DNA from: Anaerosporobacter mobilis DSM 15930
Lineage (GTDB): Bacteria; Bacillota; Clostridia; Lachnospirales; Lachnospiraceae
NCBI RefSeq assembly: GCF_900142955.1
Contig: NZ_FRCP01000007.1
Coordinates: 216,910-280,909 of the forward strand
Length of the DNA stretch: 64,000 nucleotides
Direction: 5' to 3'
Each line of letters begins with the position of its first letter. Position 1 is the stretch's first letter. The translations under genes and the position numbers were made by a program. Shown piece after piece: positions 55,007-62,900 of this stretch. The notes under the pieces are model-generated. The model was not told the DNA's origin, did no database searches, and saw nothing but the letters and a program-made list of their open reading frames with translations.

Positions 55007-55459
55007 TTATCTCTCTAGATTCAATAGGTATTCCTTCACTCCTATTCCCGCACCAAATCCCACCATACTACCATCCGCACCAATTACACGATGGCAAGGT
55101 ACAATTATCAGTATAGGATTCTTATTATTGGCTCCACCTACTGCTCTTGATGCTTTGGAATTCCCTATCTTCTTTGCAATCTCTCCATAACTACAGGTTT
55201 TACCATAAGGAATGGTTTGCAGTGTTTTCCATACCTTCAATTGAAAATCTGTTCCTCTTAATTGAAGGGGCAAATCAAATTGCTTTCTTGTCCCTTGAAA
55301 ATACTCTTCTAACTGTTCTACCGCTCTCTCCAAGATTGTAGTTTCTTTATCCATTGACAAGTCCGGTTTCTCATCAGTACACACCGCTATGATAACTCCA
55401 TCTTCTTCCTCTATGCATAACATTCCAACTGGACATTTATAATGTATTTTTGAAATCAT
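55007..55459 (-). CDS. ogt: methylated-DNA-protein cysteine methyltransferase
   Basis: A 150-residue repair protein that moves methyl groups from O6-methylguanine to its own cysteine. The active-site motif is IVPCHRVIGADGS (Cys ~119). The preceding TIPYGKTCSYGEIAKKIG helix-turn-helix inserts into DNA. The ATG at 55459 is preferred over two earlier in-frame codons because GGAGGA lies 4-9 bases before it and similarity starts there. It is the next gene after the trmD-operon terminator. Confidence 0.95.
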   Translation of the reverse strand: MISKIHYKCPVGMLCIEEEDGVIIAVCTDEKPDLSMDKETTILERAVEQLEEYFQGTRKQFDLPLQLRGTDFQLKVWKTLQTIPYGKTCSYGEIAKKIGNSKASRAVGGANNKNPILIIVPCHRVIGADGSMVGFGAGIGVKEYLLNLER

Positions 55460-55474
55460 AGTCTCCTCCATTTT

Positions 55475-55528
55475 AAAAAACAAGCCTACTCTATGTATTG
55501 ATTATACATGATAGAAGCAGACTTGTAA
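55475..55528 (-). terminator. terminator of the ffh-trmD operon
   Basis: An interrupted ACAAG / CTTGT stem with an inner ATGTAT / ATACAT hairpin is followed by TTTTTT on the minus strand, about 100 bases after the trmD stop and 16-70 bases before ogt. Confidence 0.75.
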
Positions 55529-55626
55529 ATTATGGCTTTTAGATGTTGTCCTTATATTCTCTCTAACTAATGGATTAACTTAATCCACATCATTTTGCAT
55601 TCGTTCCTTATCTATGTTGGCTTTTG

Positions 55627-56388
55627 TTAAATCTCAGTTGCTTCTTCCACATCGCCAGCGCATGCTTCGCGAGCAATCCGCTTCTCTTTATCTGTTAGAT
55701 TCGCTCCCTTTAATAAATCAGGTCTTCGCTGTGCCGTTCGAATAACAGATTGTTCTCTTCTCCATTTATCTATATTCCCATGATGACCAGATAATAAAAC
55801 TTCTGGAACTTTCTCGCCCATGAATTCTTCTGGTCTAGTATATTGAGGATACTCAAGTAGATTATCATGGAAAGATTCAATCTCCGCTGATACATCATTA
55901 TTAAGTACACCAGGTACCAATCTTGATATTGCATCCATCATAACCATAGAAGGAAGTTCTCCCCCTGTCAATACGTAATCACCAATAGAAACATGATCGG
56001 TTACAATCCTATCCAGCACACGTTCATCAATTCCTTCATAATGACCACACAGGAATACAAGGTTTTCTTCTTTTGCAAATTCTTCTGCCAGCTCTTGTGT
56101 AAATACTTTACCTTGTGGAGTAAGGTAAATTACACGAAGTGGCTTCTCACTTCCCATTTGTTCCTTAACATGTTCATACGCCTTATATACAGGTTCTGCT
56201 TGCATAACCATACCAGCGCCACCCCCATAAGGATAGTCATCTACCTTAAGGTGTTTATTCGTAGAGAAATCTCTAATATTCGTTGTCTGTAACGTAATCA
56301 GATTCTTTTCTCTAGCACGTCCTAATATACTTGTATTCAAACCTTGCTCAATCATCTCAGGGAATAGAGTAAGCACATGATAATTCAT
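55627..56388 (-). CDS. trmD: tRNA (guanine37-N1)-methyltransferase
   Basis: A 253-residue SPOUT methyltransferase adding m1G37 to tRNAs to prevent frameshifting. Motifs include LTLFPEMIEQGL, DDYPYGGGAGMVM, YLTPQGKVF, LCGHYEGIDERV, SIGDYVLTGGELP (SAM trefoil knot) and a C-terminal RPDLL. The ATG at 56388 is preferred to a GTG one codon earlier since GAGG is 8 bases away. It follows rimM by 15 bases, the universal order. Confidence 0.97.
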   Translation of the reverse strand: MNYHVLTLFPEMIEQGLNTSILGRAREKNLITLQTTNIRDFSTNKHLKVDDYPYGGGAGMVMQAEPVYKAYEHVKEQMGSEKPLRVIYLTPQGKVFTQELAEEFAKEENLVFLCGHYEGIDERVLDRIVTDHVSIGDYVLTGGELPSMVMMDAISRLVPGVLNNDVSAEIESFHDNLLEYPQYTRPEEFMGEKVPEVLLSGHHGNIDKWRREQSVIRTAQRRPDLLKGANLTDKEKRIAREACAGDVEEATEI

Positions 56389-56403
56389 CACTATTTCCTC
56401 CTA

Positions 56404-56913
56404 TTAATCAACTAAACCTTCCATGATATGAGCAGTGATTTTCTTCTCTTCGATATTAACATCTAGAATACATGGTTCGATGTTTGGTAATAAAACTTCT
56501 TTTCCTTCCTTGGTCTTCACAACATATACATCATTTGCACCTGTTTGTAAAACTTCCTCTAACGTTCCGAAGTCTTCCCCTTCATCAGTCACTACAGAAC
56601 AACCAATTAAATCAAAGATAAAGTATTCTCCCTCTTCAAGCTTCACAGCATTCTCTCTTGTAATAAGGAGATCTTTACCTTTATATTTCTCTATATCATT
56701 AATGTTGTCATATCCTTTAAACTTAACAATTACCATCTGTTTAAAAAAACGGACACCAGTGATTTCCATTTCAATTTGTTCTTTTCCTGTATCTAATAAA
56801 ACTTTCTTTAAATTCGCAAAACGATTTGGGTCATCTGTTGTTGGAAATACTTTAACTTCTCCTCTGATTCCATGAGTTGAACTAATAACACCCACACGTA
56901 ATAAATTGTCCAT
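56404..56913 (-). CDS. rimM: ribosome maturation factor RimM
   Basis: A 169-residue 30S maturation factor that binds S19 and helps 16S processing. The N-terminal RimM beta barrel (RVGVISSTHGIRGEVKV) and the PRC barrel C-terminal half (EGEYFIFDLIGC..TLEEVLQTGANDVYVV) are both present. It lies between khpA and trmD, with a hairpin in the gap before it. Confidence 0.97.
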   Translation of the reverse strand: MDNLLRVGVISSTHGIRGEVKVFPTTDDPNRFANLKKVLLDTGKEQIEMEITGVRFFKQMVIVKFKGYDNINDIEKYKGKDLLITRENAVKLEEGEYFIFDLIGCSVVTDEGEDFGTLEEVLQTGANDVYVVKTKEGKEVLLPNIEPCILDVNIEEKKITAHIMEGLVD

Positions 56914-56943
56914 CTGTTTCCTCCTACTATGGAATTCTTTTAA

Positions 56944-56969
56944 AGGGTGTCCTACATGTAAGACACCCT
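56944..56969 (-). terminator. hairpin between khpA and rimM
   Basis: Perfect 7-bp stem AGGGTGT / ACACCCT with a 12-nt loop, followed by TTTAAAA on the minus strand. It may be an internal attenuator or a processing site in the operon. Confidence 0.6.
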
Positions 56970-57058
56970 CTGTATCATAGTACTAGTAGTTAACTATTTT
57001 ATTTGTAACTTGTAACGATTCCGTTGCCAGCTCTTAAGAGCTAGAGACATACGAATTA

Positions 57059-57286
57059 TTACTGTATTTCTACAATTACTTTCTTATCATCCTTTGATGC
57101 GGCTGCCTTAACAACGGTACGGATTGCTTTCGCAATACGGCCTTGTTTACCAATCACTTTCCCCATATCATCCGCTGCTACTTTTAGTTCTACAACGATA
57201 GCTTTGTCGGTTTCATGCTCAGTTACAACTACTTCTTCTGGATGATCTACTAATGATGTAGCAATTATCTCAACAAGTTCTTTCAC
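57059..57286 (-). CDS. khpA: KH domain RNA-binding protein KhpA
   Basis: A 75-residue single KH domain protein (GKVIGKQGRIAKAIRTVV loop region, ~45-62) binding small RNAs and mRNAs with KhpB. GTG start at 57286 is chosen because the family begins MKELVEIIATSLVD and GGAGG lies 8 bases upstream; the frame opens 5 codons earlier at a weaker GTG. A 28-base hairpin (8-bp AGCCACGA stem, 57319-57346) lies between it and rpsP. Confidence 0.92.
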   Translation of the reverse strand: MKELVEIIATSLVDHPEEVVVTEHETDKAIVVELKVAADDMGKVIGKQGRIAKAIRTVVKAAASKDDKKVIVEIQ

Positions 57287-57318
57287 TACCTTCACCTCCA
57301 CTATGCATATACCACAAG

Positions 57319-57346
57319 AGCCACGAAAAGGGAACTTCTCGTGGCT
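57319..57346 (-). other. hairpin between rpsP and khpA
   Basis: Perfect 8-bp stem AGCCACGA / TCGTGGCT with A/T extension. No U-tract follows, so it is more likely a processing or stability element than a terminator. Confidence 0.5.
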
Positions 57347-57416
57347 TATGTGTATTCTGGCTAGCTACATAGAATATGCAGTTCGTATAACCAGTTATAC
57401 CTTACGGATAACTTGA

Positions 57417-57662
57417 TTATTTAACGATACCAGCTTTTTTGAATAATCTGTTAACAGTTTCAGTTGGTTGTGCACCATTTGATAACCATTTTTGAGCTGC
57501 TTCTTCATTTACGTTGAAAGCACTTGGCTCTTTAGTTGGATCGTAAGTTCCGATTTCCTCGATGAATCTACCATCTCTTGGAGATCTTGAATCTGAAACA
57601 ACTACTCTATAGAAAGGAGCTTTCTTTTGTCCCATTCTCTTTAATCTGATTTTTACTGCCAT
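57417..57662 (-). CDS. rpsP: 30S ribosomal protein S16
   Basis: An 81-residue 30S assembly protein. The start AVKIRLKRMGQKKAPFYRVV and the downstream DSRSPRDGRFIEEIGTYDP are hallmarks, and the ending LFKKAGIV is typical. AAGGAGG lies 6-12 bases upstream. It follows ffh by about 80 bases in the conserved ylxM-ffh-rpsP-khpA-rimM-trmD order. Confidence 0.98.
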   Translation of the reverse strand: MAVKIRLKRMGQKKAPFYRVVVSDSRSPRDGRFIEEIGTYDPTKEPSAFNVNEEAAQKWLSNGAQPTETVNRLFKKAGIVK

Positions 57663-57743
57663 CTTATTTTTCCTCCTTTAATATTGAACCATATTCGACT
57701 TTTGTCATTTATTATTACAGGTTCTAAACCTGTTGGTCCTCTC

Positions 57744-59087
57744 TTACAGACCGAAAGGTAATTTGAACTTACCTCTCTTACCTTTGCCAGACATCATTCC
57801 TGACATCTGTTTCATCATCTTCTTACTTTGCTCGTATTGCTTAACAAGCTTGTTTACTTCGCTGATATCAACACCAGCACCTTTTGCAATACGTTTCTTT
57901 CTAGACGGATTAAGAATATCTGGTTGGGAACGTTCCTTCTTGGTCATAGAATTAATGATTGCCACTGTACCATCAAAGATGTCGTCATTAATCTCAACGT
58001 CCTTCAATTGAGCAGAAGCCCCTGGTAACATCCCAAGTAAATCTCCAATACCACCCATCTTTTTAACTTGTTGAATCTGTTCAAGGAAGTCATTGAAATC
58101 GAATTCTGCTTTACGCATCTTCTTTTCCATCTCTCTTGCCTTGTCTTCATCAATGGTTTCTTGTGCTTTTTCTATTAATGTAAGCACATCTCCCATACCT
58201 AAGATACGGGAAGCCATTCTGTCTGGGTAAAATTGTTCTAAATCAGACAACTTCTCTCCCATACCAACATAGAGAATTGGGCGTCCTGTTACTGCACGAA
58301 TAGATAATGCAGCACCACCTCTTGTATCACCATCAAGTTTTGTAATAATAACACCATCAACGCCAATTTTACCGTTGAATGTCTCTGCTACGTTAACCGC
58401 ATCTTGACCTGTCATAGCATCTACTACTAAAACAGTTTGTGTTACATCTACATTCTCTTTTATCTCAATTAGCTCAGTCATCATGTCTTCGTCAATATGA
58501 AGACGACCAGCTGTATCTAAGATAACAACATTAAATCCATTCTTATGTGCATGTTCGATTGCCGCTTTCGCTATGTTCACTGGCTTATGACCATCTCCCA
58601 TAGAGAATACTTCAACCCCTTGTTTCTCACCATTAATCTGTAACTGCTTAATAGCTGCTGGACGATATACGTCACAAGCAACAAGTAAAGGTTTTCTTCC
58701 CTTTTGTTTCAGTTTTCCTGCAATCTTTGCTGTAGTAGTTGTTTTACCAGCACCTTGCAAACCACACATCATAATAACTGTTAATTCCGAAGCAGGTTTT
58801 AGTACTAATTCTGTGGTTTCATCACCCATTAACTTAACCATCTCTTCGTTAACAATCTTAATTACCATCTGACCAGGTGTTAAGCTTGTCATTACGTCTT
58901 GCCCAACTGCTCTTTCCTGAACAGACTTGATGAAGTTCTTAACAACCTTAAAGTTAACATCTGCTTCTAGTAATGCCATCTTAACTTCTTTCAAAGCGAC
59001 TTTTACGTCAGCTTCTGTTAAGCGCCCCTTACCACGCAAATTCTTAAATACATTCTGTAGTTTTTCGGATAAGCTGTCAAATGCCAT
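57744..59087 (-). CDS. ffh: signal recognition particle protein Ffh
   Basis: The 447-residue SRP GTPase that targets nascent membrane proteins. N domain (1-85), G domain with GLQGAGKTTTTAKIA (about 108-120), DTAGRLHID and TKLDGDTRGG. The M domain (about 300-447) has methionine-rich helices and ends with MKQMSGMMSG. ATG 59087 is chosen over a frame five residues longer as GGGAGG lies 7-12 bases before it. It sits between ylxM and rpsP. Confidence 0.98.
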   Translation of the reverse strand: MAFDSLSEKLQNVFKNLRGKGRLTEADVKVALKEVKMALLEADVNFKVVKNFIKSVQERAVGQDVMTSLTPGQMVIKIVNEEMVKLMGDETTELVLKPASELTVIMMCGLQGAGKTTTTAKIAGKLKQKGRKPLLVACDVYRPAAIKQLQINGEKQGVEVFSMGDGHKPVNIAKAAIEHAHKNGFNVVILDTAGRLHIDEDMMTELIEIKENVDVTQTVLVVDAMTGQDAVNVAETFNGKIGVDGVIITKLDGDTRGGAALSIRAVTGRPILYVGMGEKLSDLEQFYPDRMASRILGMGDVLTLIEKAQETIDEDKAREMEKKMRKAEFDFNDFLEQIQQVKKMGGIGDLLGMLPGASAQLKDVEINDDIFDGTVAIINSMTKKERSQPDILNPSRKKRIAKGAGVDISEVNKLVKQYEQSKKMMKQMSGMMSGKGKRGKFKLPFGL

Positions 59088-59140
59088 GCTTAAACCTCCC
59101 AATCTTATTTGCGTTATCTTATTTCATATAAATCTATGTT

Positions 59141-59584
59141 CTATAAATCTTCTAATATGCTATCGGATAGTAATTCAATCTCTGTAAGTAAATTAAACTC
59201 ATTTGGTATGCTATACTCATTCGACAAGTTACGCTCGTTTAACAAGTTAAACTTGTTTAACTTTATGATCTGTTCAGATAATTCCTTTATCCTACTTACT
59301 TTTTGCTTCGTTTGTTCAAATTTTTCAATCAAATGAAGCTTCTCTTCATATTTAATTAGTTGATTACTACATCGCTTTACAACATCGTGTACACCCTGTC
59401 TACTTATTCCTTGTTGTTCTGCAATTTCACTTAAAGATAAATCGTTTAAAATGTAATCTTCAAAGATACATTTTTGATTTTCCTTAAGGAGTTCCCCGTA
59501 GAAATCATAGAGCAAGGATAGCTCAACTAGCTTATCAATTTGCTTTATATTATTATTATCTTTTTTTTCTATTTTATCATTCAT
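59141..59584 (-). CDS. ylxM: SRP-associated DNA-binding protein YlxM
   Basis: The 147-residue product has a sigma-70-region-4-like helix-turn-helix (about 22-75): YILNDLSLSEIAEQQGISRQ followed by GVHDVVKR. A coiled, Glu/Leu-rich tail of about 80 residues is longer than usual. YlxM (p13 family) is encoded before ffh in most Firmicutes; its role in SRP function is not settled. ATG 59584 is used; a GTG three codons earlier is possible. The gene heads the operon. Confidence 0.9.
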   Translation of the reverse strand: MNDKIEKKDNNNIKQIDKLVELSLLYDFYGELLKENQKCIFEDYILNDLSLSEIAEQQGISRQGVHDVVKRCSNQLIKYEEKLHLIEKFEQTKQKVSRIKELSEQIIKLNKFNLLNERNLSNEYSIPNEFNLLTEIELLSDSILEDL

Positions 59585-59597
59585 ATAAAGCACCGCC

Positions 59598-59620
59598 CTG
59601 TAAAGTAATTTTCTTTACAG
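59598..59620. promoter_or_regulatory. perfect 8-bp inverted repeat in the ylxM leader
   Basis: CTGTAAAG and CTTTACAG separated by 7 bases sit right at the expected start of transcription. The site could be an operator or the first hairpin of the mRNA. Confidence 0.6.
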
Positions 59621-59625
59621 TTGTT

Positions 59626-59654
59626 AGTATACATAATTCTTATTCTGATGTCAA
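59626..59654 (-). promoter_or_regulatory. consensus sigma-A promoter of the ylxM-trmD operon
   Basis: -35 TTGACA (59654-59649), 17-bp spacer, -10 TATACT (59631-59626) on the minus strand. Confidence 0.92.
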
Positions 59655-59877
59655 CTTATTTTTTTATGTTTTTTTTATGAATTTTTTGAATGATTTTGGA
59701 CATTGTTTAATTACCTATATAATACTTCATCAAACATTAATATGCATGTGGAAATTCCATATGAGAAAAGTAATGCTCCCTATTTTTATCAAAAGAAATG
59801 TCGTCAGTGTATAGTATCTTAAAAACAAAAGTAAAACCTAAAAATTAATTTTAATCGCCTCCAAAATAATTTAGCAA

Positions 59878-59899
59878 AGCACCAGCTTATGCTGGTGCT
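59878..59899 (-). terminator. stem-loop downstream of the repeat surface protein gene
   Basis: Perfect 9-bp stem AGCACCAGC / GCTGGTGCT with a 4-nt loop, about 80 bases after the stop at 59980. The following sequence is only moderately T-rich. The other gap bases (59655-59877) show no gene. Confidence 0.6.
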
Positions 59900-59979
59900 A
59901 ATAAATAACTTATACAAGACTTCTTCAAAAGTACTGACTATTTATTAATGTTTTTCTACGGGCTAGTTACTAACTGATT

Positions 59980-62900
59980 TTAATACCATCTAGCATATAA
60001 ATAGCGATAATCTTCATTATCACGTGGTACTATTGAATATTCGTCAACGATTTCTATTGTACTTGTACTACCATTAACTCTATACCAATATAAAAAAGTA
60101 TAGCCTTCTCGTTTCGGCGTAGGCAAAGGTCCGTACTTCTCACCCAGAATAACCGAAATACTGTTATATGGTACGGTTCCTCCATATGTAACAAATGTCA
60201 CAGTATAGTAAACAGGTGTCCATCTAGCATATAATGTCTGATCTTGGGAGGTTGTTACTATAGTATCTTTAGTAACAACATATCCGCTTGATATGTCCGT
60301 GTACCAGCCTGAAAAATTGTAGCCGATTTTCGTTGGCACTGGTAAATCTCCATATTTTTCATAATATACAACAGACTTCTTACTAACAGAACAAGAGCCT
60401 CCGTTTGCATAAAAATTCACATTATATGTTTTACCTTTCCACCTTGCATAAAGCGTATGAGCTCCTGCAATCTCTACTTGAGTCATTGAAGTTATCTCCG
60501 TCCCTCCGCTAGTCTGTGTAAACCAACCAACAAATTCATAGCGATCTCGTGTAGGGATAGGTAATACGCCGTAATATTCTTTATAAGTTACAATCTTAGT
60601 AGTATTATGGACACTATCGTTTCCACCATTCGTATTGAAATATATCGTATAGGAAGCTGGTTTCCAGTGTGCATATAATATTTGATGCTCTGCGACATCC
60701 ACGATACTGGTTTTTGTTATTTGTTTACCACCTTGTTCCTGTGTAAACCAACCAACAAACTCATGTCCTAATTTAGTAGGAACAATTAACGTACCATATT
60801 CTCTACCAAAATAGTATGTCGTATTATATTGACTTTGGTTTCCGTACGTTCCACCAGTACAATCAAACGTTCTTGTATAGATCTGAGGATTCCACATGGC
60901 ATAAAGTGTGTGATTCTTAGCAGTTTTCATTATGGTTGTCTTAATTGCATATCCTGTTCCGGGTTCTCTATTAACCCAACCTGCAAAGACATAGCCTGTT
61001 TTTATTGGGATTGGTAACTCCCCGTACGCACTAGCAAATTCAACCTCTTTACTATAATTCAGTAAATCACCACCCTCTGTATCAAAAGATACTGTATACG
61101 TATTGGCTTTCCATTGAGCGTATATGTTGTGGTTAGAAGTTGCTACTACTTTACTATCAGCATTAATCACTTCACCCGCTGGGGCTCTTAAAGTACGCCA
61201 TTCTATAAAAGAATATCCTTCCCTTGTTGCAACTGGCAAATCACCATACTTATCTTTATACGTCACATCTTTATTAGCAGGTAAAACAACACCTCCTTCC
61301 GGATAAAAGATTACCTTAAATGTTGCTTCCCTCCAATGAGCATATAGTCTTTGTTCGCCAGCTACAGTCATAATGCTATCAACTGTTACTAGTTCTCCCT
61401 CCTCTTTTGCTGTATACCAACCAACAAATTCATATCCAGGTCTAGTTGGTGTATATAATCGTTGATATTTTTGGTAATAAATATAGTAATTAGGATATTC
61501 GTCGTATTCATAATTATCTACTTTTATTTTACCTCCATTAGAATTAAATACTGTTTTATAAGTTTCTCCTGCCCAGCAAGCATATAATGTGTGGTTATTA
61601 GCTATACTAACTTTCGTATTTGAAGATATATTTGATGCTCCTGTCTTTGTATAACTCCACCAGCAAAAACGATATCCTTTTCTTGCTGGTACAGGTAACT
61701 CTCCATATTCCTCACCAAAATAAACATTTTTATTAGTAACAATAGTTTCTCCTCCGTTAGCGTCAAAGTTCACTTCAAAACTTTTTCCCTTCCATATTGC
61801 TATTAACGTAAGTCCATAAGCAGATTTGACCTGACTATCAGCATTAATCAAATCACTAATTAAAGTTGATGTAGACCAACCTACAAATATGTAGTTTTCT
61901 CTCACCGGTACTGGTAATTCTCCATACTCACTCATATAAGTTACTTTTTTACTAGCAATATCTACACTTCCACCATTAGCATTAAAGAACGCCACGAATT
62001 CTAGTGGTTTCCAATGGGCATATAAAGTCTGCTTATCAGTTATCTTAACAACACTGCTAGCTGTAATTAAATTACCACCCTCTTCTTGTGTGTACCACCC
62101 AGTAAATTCATTACCATATTTCCAAGGTGTTGGTAGTGTTCCATATAGATTATCATAGTAGTAATTGCCGTACGTTTCAGTATAATATTTATTTTTAATT
62201 TCTATCTGACCACCGGTACATTTAAATTTTACCTCATACCAGTTTGGATTCCACAGAGCATACAACACATGATTACTTGTGGCTGTTACAATTGTTGTAG
62301 ATTGTATAAGAGCTCCATTCGTTTTTGCTGTATACCACCCTCTGAATGTATATCCCTCTCTAACAGGTGTTGGTAATGTTCCATACTTCTCACCCTTTTT
62401 TACAAAAAGGATCTGTTCCTCAAGTATTCCACCGTTTGAATCAAAACTTACTTGAAAATTATTTTCTAGCCATTGTGCATATAAGGTTTGAGTTTCTGTT
62501 TTTGATACTATGCTATTAGGAGATATTCTCACTCCCCCATTTGCTCCACTGTACCAACCTATAAATTCAGAATTTGCTTTTATAGGTATTGGAAGATTAC
62601 CATATTCCTCTTTATATGTAACTAATTTACTTCCAACTTCTACACTTCCACCATTAGGATTGAAATTAATTGTTACTGATTTACCTTTCCAATGTGCAAA
62701 CAGAATATATGATATTCCCTCATTAACTATTGTACTGTCAAGTATCTGCTCTCCTCCCACTTCTCTATCAAACCAGCCTATGAAATCATATCCATTCTTT
62801 GTAGGTATTGGTAATTCTCCATATTCATCACCCTCTATAACATAATACTCCGTTTGATCTAACTCGCCCCCATTTGTTCTAAATTCAATTTCATGCTCCT

